Shown here: positions 17,279 through 25,613 of the stretch, piece by piece
How positions within the stretch are numbered: the first letter of the stretch is position 1
Layout of the letters: each line of letters starts with the position of its first letter
Translations under genes and position numbers: made by a program
Assembly (NCBI GenBank): GCA_910585485.1
Contig: CAJUEZ010000001.1
Location: 69,190-133,189 of the forward strand
DNA: 64,000 bases
DNA from: an uncultured Clostridia bacterium
GTDB taxonomy: Bacteria; Bacillota; Clostridia; UBA1381
Direction of reading: 5' to 3'
The notes under the pieces: generated by a model
What the model was told of the DNA's origin: nothing
Database searches by the model: none
What the model saw: only the letters and a program-made list of their open reading frames with translations

Positions 17279-17427
17279 TATAAAATCAGTCCTCTCTGAA
17301 TTTAATTATTGTTAATTCATAATACAGCATATTGTGTCCGCCCGTATTGGTTTATGGTGCTATTATATCATAGATGGTGTACAAAAAAGCGTACCAATTT
17401 TTTTATTTACTTTTTTAATCACAATAT

Positions 17428-18222
17428 TTATTCCTTTCCTGTCAAACCTAAAAACCCCTTCACCAATGACTGTAATTTATCCGTTTTTTCAGTTTTACCA
17501 ATAGATTGTCCTAACATATTCGCCACAACACTCGATATATCATCTGTTGTAATCTCGCTTATTGGCTTGTCCGATAATTCATTTTTCATTTCCCTAAACA
17601 TTTCCGCTGTTATCGGTTGTGGAGGCTCTCTGTCGATATTGTTCTGAATATCCTTTAATATTGCGACAAATGTATTTTTGATTTTATCAAGCTCGGCTTC
17701 GTGATTGCCTAATTTATGTGATTTCAAAAGCCGTATATCCTGTTGAACTTCCGATTTGTGTTCAGGGTTGTCTTTCATAAAATCTGCCAATGTTGAGGTT
17801 GCCATATTGATTATATCATTTCTTGCCGCAATTCCGTCAGCAATGCTATTGTCAAAATACGCTTTTATCATATAAATCAAATACGGAAAATTCTTGTGTT
17901 CCAAAAGCTGATTGAGAGTGTCAACATCAATCTTTTTTGAAACTATCGCTTTAACCACATTTTCCGATAATCCCAATTCCGATATATCATAATTTTTAGG
18001 TGAACGCATTGTTGTTAATCCAAGAATATAATCCGTTGAAACATTAAAAGTCTTTGCAAGTTTTATCAATATATCACTGCTTATATGTGTTATCTTCCCG
18101 TTTTCAATCCGGCTTAACTGTGATTGCGGTATTCCTGTTGTCTGACTTAATTTCAGCTTAGTCCAGCCCATTTTAGTCCTTAAATCACCGATAATTTCAC
18201 CCGGTGTTCCCGGCAAGTACAT
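17428..18222 (-). CDS. XRE-family helix-turn-helix regulator
   Basis: A 264-residue protein. Residues about 8-65 form an XRE-type HTH (LSQTTGIPQSQLSRIENGK, then LIKLAKTFNVSTDYILGL); the remaining 200 residues are helical and acidic with no recognised domain. ATG at 18222 was chosen since AGGAGGT lies just upstream; a further in-frame extension would cross that ribosome site. It is divergent from the Cys_rich_VLP pseudogene, an arrangement common in Clostridial conjugative elements, where such repressors keep the element silent. C-terminal role unknown. Confidence 0.85.
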   Translation of the reverse strand: MYLPGTPGEIIGDLRTKMGWTKLKLSQTTGIPQSQLSRIENGKITHISSDILIKLAKTFNVSTDYILGLTTMRSPKNYDISELGLSENVVKAIVSKKIDVDTLNQLLEHKNFPYLIYMIKAYFDNSIADGIAARNDIINMATSTLADFMKDNPEHKSEVQQDIRLLKSHKLGNHEAELDKIKNTFVAILKDIQNNIDREPPQPITAEMFREMKNELSDKPISEITTDDISSVVANMLGQSIGKTEKTDKLQSLVKGFLGLTGKE

Positions 18223-18384
18223 AGCGACACCTCCTGTTAAAATAAGTATATCATTAAAGGTGCAGATTTGCAATAACTTAATGGTTATTTTTGCTAAATT
18301 GCATACATCTGCACAATAGCAATCTGCTCTGAAATTTATAATATAATTTATTTATACCAATACGAAAGGAGGGAAAAGTTTTAT

Positions 18385-18768
18385 ATGAATTTACCACCGA
18401 TTGAAAGATACAAGAATAACGCTCTAATCCGTATGACACCAAATCAGCGTAAGAGTGCTAATGCTCTTATTCGCAAAGTTTGTTGCAATTATTGCGACGG
18501 ACAATGTGCTGTGCTTGATTGTGAATGCGTACAGATGATTTCATACTCTGTATGCTGTAAATGGTTTCGACATTGCATACTTCCGCAGGACAAAGCCTTG
18601 TTTGCAGAAGTGGTACAACCGCAACAATAAAAACACTGTGCTATATGCGGAGAATCATTTGTTCCAAAGTCAAACAGGGGCAAATATTGTGAAAAATGTT
18701 CCAAATCGGAACGAAAACGGAAAAAGGCTATATATGAACAGAAACGAAGAAACAAAATGGGCATTTAG
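18385..18768 (+). pseudogene. Cys_rich_VLP-domain gene split by an in-frame stop
   Basis: The first part (81 codons, 18385-18630) encodes NLPPIERYKNNALIRMT, then RKVCCNYCDGQC and ISYSVCCKWFRHCILP, which is the Cys_rich_VLP domain of mobile elements. After CAACAA a TAA stops translation, but the same frame continues without any further stop until TAG at 18768 and encodes a second zinc-ribbon-like part (HCAICGESF, GKYCEKCSKSE) with a basic tail ending in KRRNKMGI, which is the usual C-terminus of this family. One base change therefore appears to have truncated it. The ribosome site is AAAGGAGGG. The N-terminal part might still be made. Confidence 0.8.
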
Positions 18769-18902
18769 GACTTTGAAAACCGCATAAAACCTATGGTTTT
18801 AGATGCCCAATGTTGAGAGGCTTGTGTAGTCACACTAAAACCCCGTAATTTGAACTTTGAAATGACCACGAAACTACTACAAAACGAAAGGAGGGACAAT
18901 AT

Positions 18903-19055
18903 ACGAAAATAGACGGTGATTTCAAACAGGAGATACCTCAGTATGAGATAGACGCATTTGCAAGGTGCATACTTCCGAAAATACAGGCGTATTTCGAGAG
19001 TAAGGAAGGCAATAAAGAATTTGAGAGATGGAAATTGAACCAAGAAAAGAAATGA
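18903..19055 (+). pseudogene. Small mobile-element gene with lost start codon
   Basis: A 50-codon open frame encodes TKIDGDFKQEIPQYEIDAFARCILPKIQ and onward, a small protein that I recognise as a usual companion of Cys_rich_VLP genes in Clostridial elements (function unknown). An ideal ribosome site (AAAGGAGGG, 18887-18895) precedes it, but where ATG should stand the sequence reads ATACG, as if the G of ATG-ACG were deleted. Translation would need a non-standard start. A second, shorter copy of its C-terminus is at 32865. Confidence 0.65.
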
Positions 19056-19074
19056 TTTTGAAACTTACATAAAT

Positions 19075-19108
19075 GGCAGTATCAAGCAAATGTTGATACT
19101 GCCGTTTT
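19075..19108 (+). terminator. Terminator (GGCAGTATCAA type)
   Basis: An 11-bp perfect stem GGCAGTATCAA/TTGATACTGCC and GTTTTT tail. The same hairpin is repeated at 32938. Confidence 0.85.
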
Positions 19109-19119
19109 TAGCGTAAATA

Positions 19120-19665
19120 TTATTTTTTGTATTTTTCTTGTAATTGTTTTTTTTCGTCAGTAGCCATAGTATCTTTTTTTTCGGTATCTTGAATAGATTT
19201 ATTAAAAACAATTAATATCATTATTCTTATTATTCTTATTCCACAAAGTATAGTATATATTATTAATCCTCCCCATAAAGAGTATAATAAAGTGTTAATA
19301 TTTAATATACAAATATCAACTCTAATATACAAAACAATACTTACCGATATTAGAAATAAGCCAGCAATGAAAGCTTCAACAAAATATTGTTTTAATTTTT
19401 CCCGTGAACGATGATTAAAAAGTTTTATTACTAAATCTTCGTTTTTTATACTAAATAGAATACCTAAAAGAACACCTATAAATCCAATCAATATAGAAGT
19501 AAAATTTATAATTGAATCTAAGAGTTTATCAAAGGTGTCTGTTGATATATTTAAATTGAATTTATCATTTTTATAAATAATAAAAAATGCAATTATTCCT
19601 AATATAATAGGAATCCATTTTTCAATAAAAACCAAAATTATAGTTGATTTTTTATTTTGTTTCAC
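19120..19665 (-). CDS. Four-TM membrane protein, partner of DUF6731-like protein
   Basis: A 181-residue protein with four hydrophobic segments (about 8-28, 50-72, 92-114, 124-150) and a charged, lysine-rich C-terminal tail rich in D/E/K (from about 155). No family was recognised. Translation starts with GTG at 19665; its AAGGAG ribosome site (19673-19678) is made of the last two codons of the upstream gene, so the pair is translationally coupled. A cytosolic protein followed by a small multi-TM protein resembles sensor/effector pairs of abortive-infection systems, where the TM protein damages the membrane; that is inference from architecture only. Strongly AT-rich. Confidence 0.75.
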   Translation of the reverse strand: MKQNKKSTIILVFIEKWIPIILGIIAFFIIYKNDKFNLNISTDTFDKLLDSIINFTSILIGFIGVLLGILFSIKNEDLVIKLFNHRSREKLKQYFVEAFIAGLFLISVSIVLYIRVDICILNINTLLYSLWGGLIIYTILCGIRIIRIMILIVFNKSIQDTEKKDTMATDEKKQLQEKYKK

Positions 19666-19669
19666 TTTC

Positions 19670-20605
19670 TTACTCCTTCAAATTTAAAACTCCTTTTATT
19701 TTGTCTTTAGATTTTTTATATTGTTCTAATATTTTACTGGACAAATAATCAGTAGAAATAGATTTTTTTACCTCTTGTTCAACAACCATATAGTCAGATA
19801 ATTTTCCCGATAATAGATCCATGTATTCAACAGGAGCATCACCTTCTTTATAAAATACTTCTGCTTTATTTACTACATTGGGTTGACTCGAAACGAGCTC
19901 TTGTAACGTATTATTAACTGCAACATCATTCAAATGTTTTTTTCTATGCCCCATAGACACTGTAACATCAACAAAAGCTCCATCATATGACTGTAATCCT
20001 TTTAACAATCCTCCTAGGGGACTATAATCAAAGCTCTGCATATTGTTTGCAATATCAGCAATTTTAAAACGGATTTTTCTGTAATTTTTGTTTTGTTTAC
20101 GAAGCAAAGAATTTATATCCTCATTTGACATTATAGGCCTAAGATAAATTCTATTATTATCCCTATGTTCCCATAACTCATTTATGTATCGTTCAACTCC
20201 AGTGACACTTAAACTATCTCTATTCCGTTGTAGAGCTAACACATTGATAGAATCATCATAAATAGCAATAGCTTCTTCACCAATATATTCATCATCATCT
20301 AATTCCATATCTTCTGTTTCCTTACTATTATATGCTTTTTTTGGTAAACCAGTGTCTCTCATTCTAAGAAAAACAAGATTCCAAAGATCTGTTTCAATAT
20401 ATGAGAAATCGTCAAGTCTTATTTTTTCTCTATAATATGGTTGCGCTCTCTTTTTTATTTCTTTAAATTCATTATCAAATAAAGCTATCCATTTATGTAA
20501 ATCAAATAAGCAATCGGGTATATTAGGATTATCCATTTTTGTAATATCTCTACAAACAACACGAAAATAGTCAACCTTTACTGATTTTTTTATCGTATCT
20601 GCCAT
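19670..20605 (-). CDS. DUF6731-like protein
   Basis: A 311-residue soluble protein. From memory it resembles DUF6731: an N-terminal YFRVVCRDI strand, a region with WNLVFLRMRDTGLPKKA, an acidic stretch (about 105-118) followed by IGEEAIAIYDDSINVLALQRNRDSLS, then YINELWEH, IRFKIADI, and GAFVDVTVSMGHRKKHLN. Biochemical role unknown. The start ATG 20605 has GGAGG eight bases upstream. It is the first gene of a two-gene operon with a four-TM protein and is preceded by a 38-bp near-perfect palindrome. Placed in a mobile-element graveyard, it is a candidate for an anti-phage system; no direct evidence. Confidence 0.65.
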   Translation of the reverse strand: MADTIKKSVKVDYFRVVCRDITKMDNPNIPDCLFDLHKWIALFDNEFKEIKKRAQPYYREKIRLDDFSYIETDLWNLVFLRMRDTGLPKKAYNSKETEDMELDDDEYIGEEAIAIYDDSINVLALQRNRDSLSVTGVERYINELWEHRDNNRIYLRPIMSNEDINSLLRKQNKNYRKIRFKIADIANNMQSFDYSPLGGLLKGLQSYDGAFVDVTVSMGHRKKHLNDVAVNNTLQELVSSQPNVVNKAEVFYKEGDAPVEYMDLLSGKLSDYMVVEQEVKKSISTDYLSSKILEQYKKSKDKIKGVLNLKE

Positions 20606-20620
20606 AGTTAAATCCTCCAA

Positions 20621-20658
20621 TAGTAATTTATTATATAAAATTATATAATAAATTACTA
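20621..20658. repeat. Perfect 18-bp-arm palindrome upstream of the DUF6731-like operon
   Basis: TAGTAATTTATTATATAA, two A, then its exact reverse complement. It lies 3 bases upstream of the GGAGG ribosome site of the DUF6731-like gene, so it would sit in the promoter or 5' leader. It could be an operator for a dimeric repressor, a leader hairpin or a recombination site. Confidence 0.8.
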
Positions 20659-20776
20659 TTAATTGTCAATAAAAATTGTAACATTATGACGAAAATTATT
20701 ATATTAAAGTTCTACAAATATTACAAAAATATTATCAATCCATACGAGTTCGCCTATATATCCATGTGCTTCACCA

Positions 20777-20811
20777 AAACCGCTTAAACACTACGTTTAA
20801 GCGGTTTTTTC
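20777..20811 (+). terminator. Terminator-like hairpin
   Basis: A 13-bp perfect stem AAACCGCTTAAAC/GTTTAAGCGGTTT and T tail. No complete gene precedes it on the plus strand; it may belong to a deleted gene or sit at an element junction. Confidence 0.7.
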
Positions 20812-20881
20812 ATGTTTTGATTTATTTTTCTGCGTACTTGATTTTTGATGAAAATCTTAAGAATCAAGAGGTGTAAAAAAT

Positions 20882-21127
20882 ATGAAAATCACAATGAAAA
20901 CAAAGACGGAATATTTTAATGATTTTCTGTTTGCCAAAAGAGCACAAGGAACAGCGGATAAAACCATTCCAAGCTACAATTATCACATTAACGCTGTCAA
21001 GCGACATTTAGATGTTAATGTTCTAATAGAAGAATTGAATAAAAGTAAATTAAACACAATGATAAACAGTATTCCTAAATCATTATCATTGTCAAGTGAT
21101 TGCGCCAAAGTATTTATATCGCGGTAA
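20882..21127 (+). pseudogene. Truncated tyrosine recombinase, N-terminal fragment
   Basis: About 60 codons (KTKTEYFNDFLFAKRAQG, then the TIPSYNYHINAVKRHLDV pattern and a LNKSKLNTMI helix) resemble the SAM-like core-binding N-terminal domain of tyrosine integrases. From about 21069 the frame enters the antisense of a WYL-type fragment and stops at 21127, so the catalytic domain (R-H-R-Y) is gone. The ribosome site AAGAGGTG precedes the ATG. Confidence 0.6.
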
Positions 21128-21276
21128 ATGCTGCGCCGCTCTGCTTTTAATTCGCAATAATTTTCGAGATAATCAATAATATCAGATGTTATAACCTCGT
21201 GGTTTTCGTCTGAATTTTTAAGCAGATATTTTGCAACATATAGGATTTTTAGCTTTTGATTTTCTGATTTTGGCAT
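21070..21276 (-). pseudogene. Truncated WYL-type regulator, N-terminal HTH fragment
   Basis: On the minus strand, ATG 21276 opens PKSENQKLKILYVAKYLL and continues to AERRSIYRDINTLAQSL, the winged-helix start of a WYL regulator. Homology ends near 21070, where it runs into the antisense of the integrase fragment. Both genes are cut at the same point, so one deletion or recombination event joined them tail to tail. Confidence 0.65.
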
Positions 21277-21837
21277 TGCGTGTACTCCGTTCCGTATTAT
21301 TATAATTTAATAATATCATTTCTGTTGGATATTTACAATAGCTTATAATAAAAATGTTTGCGCGGAGCGGCTAACCGTTTGCGTAAATAGCTATTGATTT
21401 ATGGATAATTTATGATATAATAAAAGTACCACAAATTTAACTATCATATTGTTTTTACATTATGATACTAACATTTTTAAATAGTACTTTTGGATATTCG
21501 ATTGAGGATATTCTTTTTTGCCATGTATAATAACGGTTTGTGTTGCAAAAAACGCAGGCTTTTCATATTGAAATACCGTTGTTATAAAAGGCTTTTAAAA
21601 GTGTGTTTCATAATTGATAGTTAAATGTGTGGTAACATTAAAATCTAAGCCGCGTTTTTGTGCGTGATATAGGATTTTATACCACGCATTTTTTATTGCG
21701 TGAAAATATCTTATATAACAAGGTGGTGGTTTTATGTTTTCAGTAATAGTCTTGTTTTCTCTTGGTTCTGAAAATGGATTGTAGCAATATACAATTAAAA
21801 TTATTATTATCAATAACAAGAAGAAAGGAATTTGATT
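21277..21837. other. AT-rich intergenic stretch, no supported gene
   Basis: No convincing gene. It holds promoter-like TATAAT elements and a short frame of 16 codons behind AAGGTGG near 21735, too short to support. Probably debris next to the gene-fusion scar. Confidence 0.5.
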
Positions 21838-22422
21838 ATGGAAGCTTTAATTGTTATATTAAGTATTTTATTATTGGCGGCTATAATAGCAATACATTAT
21901 TATATTGCATCGGAGTTTTACTTAGCAGCAATAAGAAAAGGCTATAATGAGAAAAAATATTTTTGGATACCGTTTCTGTTTGGCATAGCCGGTTGGCTCT
22001 TAATTGTAGCATTGCCTGTTAAAGAGTATCCGGAAGAAGAGTATTCGGAAGAAGAGTATTCGGAAGAAGAGTATTCGGAAGAAGAGTTAAAACAAAAGCC
22101 GAAAAAACAAACAGAACAAGAAATCGAGATTATCCGAAATGTAGCAAAACATGTAGATGGTTTATATATAAAAAGTATATCAAACACCGATCTTAAAACA
22201 ACAGAATGCTCCATAGAAATAAACGGTGTTAACTATTCATCATCTGATTGGATTGCGGATGGTAAAATTCAATGGTTTGCGGTAGATAATAAAATATCAT
22301 ATGGCATTAAGGATAAGACAAAAAATGCACCATATACGCTTAAATTTGAGTTGGTTGAAACAGGAATCAATGTAACAGGTTTTCCTGACGATTTATACAA
22401 CGGTTTATATATTAAACAATAA
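21838..22422 (+). CDS. Membrane protein with acidic EEYSE repeats, unknown function
   Basis: A 194-residue protein: a hydrophobic N-terminus (about 2-25), a second hydrophobic segment (about 40-57), an acidic repeat of EEYSE units (about 63-84), a basic linker, and a C-terminal region (about 95-194) with KHVDGLYIKSISNTDL and WFAVDNKISYGI that looks like a small beta domain. ATG 21838 is preceded by AGAAAGGAA. The repeat is a DNA tandem of 15 bp. Family not recognised. A terminator follows. It lies between element fragments, so probably a cargo gene. Confidence 0.65.
   Translation: MEALIVILSILLLAAIIAIHYYIASEFYLAAIRKGYNEKKYFWIPFLFGIAGWLLIVALPVKEYPEEEYSEEEYSEEEYSEEELKQKPKKQTEQEIEIIRNVAKHVDGLYIKSISNTDLKTTECSIEINGVNYSSSDWIADGKIQWFAVDNKISYGIKDKTKNAPYTLKFELVETGINVTGFPDDLYNGLYIKQ
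22018..22087. repeat. 15-bp tandem repeat inside a coding region
   Basis: Three exact copies of GAAGAAGAGTATTCG (22033-22077) with partial units on both sides. The period is a multiple of three, so copy number can change without frameshift. Confidence 0.9.
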
Positions 22423-22430
22423 TTATCTAC

Positions 22431-22460
22431 ACAAAGGCAGCGTTTGCGTTGCCTTTTGTG
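22431..22460 (+). terminator. Terminator after the EEYSE protein gene
   Basis: AAAGGCA pairs with TGCCTTT around GCGTTTGCG, followed by a short T run. Confidence 0.6.
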
Positions 22461-22743
22461 TTTCCTCAAATATTTACTTGCGGCTGCGGCTATGTGATAT
22501 AAAAAGGCGCGCTTATGCGGCGGTAAGCCCGGAACGGCAGAAACCGACAGAGAGGGCTGTATTTTAAGAAAATGCCTGGCAAAAAGATTTTTTGGGATAT
22601 ATGGCGGTTTACCTGCCGTTGAAAAGTCTAAAAATCTCTTGTAACTTTTGTGGACAAACAAGGAAAATCCATTAACAATACTTTTCATATATTTGTGAGA
22701 GAGTGAATAACTTATATCACTAAGAAAAAGGAGATAAAAATAA

Positions 22744-22885
22744 ATGAATAAAAGAAATAAAGTTATAAGCATAAGAGTTTAGGACAGGAACACTTAAAAA
22801 GGGCGATTTGACCGAATGGATTAGACAAGACCGCAACAAGCGTATGGATTTGGAATCAAGAATAGAACTTGAAATATGGGAATGA
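22744..22885 (+). pseudogene. Remnant of a small mobilization-type gene
   Basis: Behind AAGGAGAT, ATG at 22744 opens KRNKVISIRV, a typical start of small ribbon-helix-helix mobilization proteins, and stops at 22782. Directly after, the sequence reads TGTLKKGDLTEWIRQDRNKR and on to a stop at 22885, like the C-terminal end of another element protein. Both ends look real and the middle is lost. The flanking 22461-22743 shows no gene. Confidence 0.45.
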
Positions 22886-22963
22886 TTGTGTCAAATTATA
22901 GTGAAACTTGTTTTTATCAAGAATATATGCTATAATATAACCAATCTTTTACTTTTGAAAAAA

Positions 22964-23802
22964 ATGTCAAGGAAGCTGACAAGGAGTAATGAAACGCTTT
23001 CCAGAGTGTTTAAAAATATTGAAAGCTCAGCGCAGGGAAGCGACAGCGAGGACGATTTCAAGGGTTTGTTTGATGGTATAGACTATGATAAATTTGATAT
23101 TGCTTACGGTGATACCCTGATAGAGCCTCAGCACTGGGATGACGAACCTTTTGAAGCGATTGTTTCAAATCCGCCGTATTCTATAAAATGGGAAGGGGAC
23201 AACAACCCTATTTTGATAAATGACCAGCGTTTTTCGCCCGCTGGGGTGCTTGCGCCGAAATCAAAGGCAGACCTTGCGTTTATAATGCACTCATTATCGT
23301 GGCTTGCAACAAACGGCACTGCGGCGATTGTATGTTTTCCTGGTGTTATGTATCGCGGCGGAGCGGAGCAAAAAATTAGAAAATACCTTGTAAGCAACAA
23401 TTTTATAGATTTTATTATACAGCTTCCCGACCACTTGTTTTATGGGACAAGCATTATGGTTTTGAAGAAGTCAAAATGGATAATTCCGTACTTTTCATTG
23501 ATGCCACAAAGGAATGTGTTAAGGTTACAAACAGCAATAAAATGACTGCGGATAATATTGACAGTATCATAAACACATATATAGAAAGAACAGACAAGGA
23601 CTATATTTCTAAGCTTGTGCCAAGCGAGGGAATAGAAGCGCAGAATTATAACCTTTCTGTATCAAGTTATGTTGAGCAGGAGGACACAAGAGAAAAAATA
23701 GATATTACGGAGCTTAATAAAAATATAAAAGAAATCGTTGCAAGAGAACAGGTTTTGCGTGATGAAATTGATAAAATAATTGCAGAAATTGAGGTGCAGT
23801 AA
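22964..23802 (+). pseudogene. hsdM: Type I DNA methyltransferase, internally deleted and frameshifted
   Basis: The start matches the HsdM region IESSAQGSDSEDDFKGLFD, but it then jumps straight to DYDKFDIAYGDTL, skipping the roughly 200 residues that hold the SAM-binding motif I (the DPACGSG region). Motif IV NPPYS is present in SNPPYSIKW. Near 23478 a one-base loss shifts the frame: LKKSK ends in one frame and DNSVLFIDA continues in the next, and the C-terminus (LSVSSYVEQEDTREKIDI) is normal. The upstream N-terminal domain is also absent. It cannot methylate DNA. rhuM follows immediately. Confidence 0.85.
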
Positions 23803-23803
23803 T

Positions 23804-24823
23804 ATGGATAATAATTTTAATTTTTTAGTGTATCAGACAGCGGAAGAAAATGTTTCCGTAAATGCGCTGATAAAAGATGAAACAATATGGCTGTCACAAA
23901 AAGCGATGGCTGAATTGTTTGAGACGGATAAATCCTCAATTAGCAGACACTTAAAGAATATTTTTAATGAGGGTGAACTTGATGAAAATATGGTTGTTGC
24001 AAAAATTGCAACAACCACTCAACATGGTGCTATTAAAGGAAAAACTCAAAGTCGTTTAACTCAATTTTATAACCTTGATGCCATAATTTCCGTTGGTTAT
24101 AGGGTTAATTCACGTCGTGCAACGAATTTCAGGATTTGGGCAACAAGTATCCTAAAAGAATATATGATAAAAGGCTTTGCGATGGACGATGAACGATTAA
24201 AACAGGGAAAAACTGCATTTGGCAAAGACTACTTCCGCGAGTTATTGGAAAGAGTTCGCTCCATTCGTGCAAGCGAACGTCGTATCTGGCAGCAAATTAC
24301 AGATATTTTTGCAGAATGCAGTATTGATTATGATAAAAAATCGGATACAACTAGTGAGTTCTATGCAATGGTGCAAAACAAATTCCATTATGCAATTACA
24401 GGACAAACCTCTGCTGAAATTATATATACAAAAGTTGACAGTAAAAAGGATAATATGGGACTTACCACTTGGGAAAACGCTCCTGATGGCAGAATTTTAA
24501 AATCCGATATCGGCATAGCAAAAAATTACCTTGAAGATAAACAAATCAGACAGTTGGAGAGGACAGTTTCAGGCTATTTTGACTACATAGAGGATTTAAT
24601 CGAAAGAGAAAATACATTTACAATGGAAGAGTTTGCTCAAAGCGTAAACGAGTTTCTTTCTTTTCGCAGGTATAAAATCTTAAAAGATAAGGGACAAATT
24701 TCAAGACAAAAGGCTCTTGAAAAAGCAAACTTCGAATACAATGTCTTTAATAGAAATCAGAAAATAACGTCTGATTTTGACAAGGAAGTAAAAAAGTTGC
24801 TTGAAAGCGGCGGTGATAAATAA
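23804..24823 (+). CDS. rhuM: RhuM-family protein
   Basis: A 339-residue protein of the RhuM (virulence protein) family: N-terminal FLVYQTAEENVSVNALI, the DNA-binding-like LSQKAMAELFETDKSSISRH (about 33-52), then YNLDAIISVGYRVNSRRATNFRIWATSIL, and a helical C-terminal domain. RhuM genes are often embedded in type I restriction loci between hsdM and hsdS, as here. It is the only full-length gene left of this locus; it begins one base after the hsdM stop and its stop overlaps the hsdS start. Its function is unproven; a nucleic-acid or toxin-like role has been suggested from the HTH and Fic-linked domain context. Confidence 0.88.
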   Translation: MDNNFNFLVYQTAEENVSVNALIKDETIWLSQKAMAELFETDKSSISRHLKNIFNEGELDENMVVAKIATTTQHGAIKGKTQSRLTQFYNLDAIISVGYRVNSRRATNFRIWATSILKEYMIKGFAMDDERLKQGKTAFGKDYFRELLERVRSIRASERRIWQQITDIFAECSIDYDKKSDTTSEFYAMVQNKFHYAITGQTSAEIIYTKVDSKKDNMGLTTWENAPDGRILKSDIGIAKNYLEDKQIRQLERTVSGYFDYIEDLIERENTFTMEEFAQSVNEFLSFRRYKILKDKGQISRQKALEKANFEYNVFNRNQKITSDFDKEVKKLLESGGDK

Positions 24824-25335
24824 TGAGTAAATTACAGAAGCTTATTGATACGCTATGCCCTGATGGGGTGTAAGATAAAAGGCTCGGGGAGTTTGCAACT
24901 GTGATTCGAGGAAGTGGATTGCGGAAAATTTGAAAAAAGTCAGCAAAGGCGATTTAGTGGTTGCTGTTACAAGTGAGAATGTTGAAGATGTTTGTAAATG
25001 TGTTGCGTGGCTCGGGATGATGAAATTGTCAGGATACTTGACAATTTCACAGAACTTACAGCGCGAAAGAAACAGTATGAGTATTATAGCAATAAACTAT
25101 TGTTATTCCCTAATGCGCGATACCATTCTTTAGAAGAAATCTGTGAAATAGTTGATTATCGTGGGAAGACACCTAAAAAAGTTGATAAAGGCATATTTTT
25201 GATTACTGCTAAAAATATTAGACGAGGTTATATTGATTACGAAAAATCACAATAATACATTTCTCCAAATGATTATGATGAAGTTATGCGTCGCTGAACT
25301 CCGAAGATTGGAGATGTCTTAATTACTACAGAGGC
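24823..25335 (+). pseudogene. hsdS: Type I specificity subunit remnant
   Basis: ATG 24823 opens SKLQKLIDTLCPDGV, the standard HsdS start, then TAA. Further pieces in shifting frames are recognisable: LGEFATVIRG, VSKGDLVVAVTSENVEDVCKC, then ILDNFTELTARKKQYEYYSNKLL (the central spacer coiled coil) and LEEICEIVDYRGKTPKK of the second recognition domain, broken by several stops and frameshifts. It ends at a junction with hsdR sequence. Not functional. Confidence 0.85.
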
Positions 25336-25527
25336 TTTGATGCTACAACACTAAATACACTATGGGTTGATAAGAACTTGAAAATGCACGGGCTTATTCA
25401 AGCATTTTCAAGAACAAACCGTATTCTTAATTCTGTTAAGACTTTCGGGAATATCGTATGCTTCAGAAATTTACAGAAAGAGGTTGAGGACGCTGTTGCG
25501 CTCTTTGGAGATAAAAAATTTGAATAA
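25336..25527 (+). pseudogene. hsdR: Type I restriction subunit, C-terminal fragment
   Basis: FDATTLNTLWVDKNLKMHGLIQAFSRTNRILNSVKTFGNIVC and the residues to the stop at 25527 match the C-terminal part of HsdR translocase, including the QAFSRTNR motif. It begins abruptly after the hsdS remnant with no start codon, so about 900 codons of hsdR and the end of hsdS were deleted together. Confidence 0.85.
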
Positions 25528-25613
25528 TATCTTGATTTATGGGCTGTTTTTGCTTCTCTCTAAAAATTAGTTTTTTAGTAATAAAAATCAAGAAAATTGC
25601 TCTGACAGAAGCC

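Noticed and set aside
20735..20776. GTTCG and TTCACCA near 20746-20775 as the right attachment copy of tRNA-Lys
   Set aside because: Only a few bases agree with the tRNA 3' end and the spacing does not match, so chance is more likely.
22018..22087. Short tandem repeats as a CRISPR array
   Set aside because: Units are contiguous without spacers and in frame with a protein; same for the repeats at 44796 and 51465.
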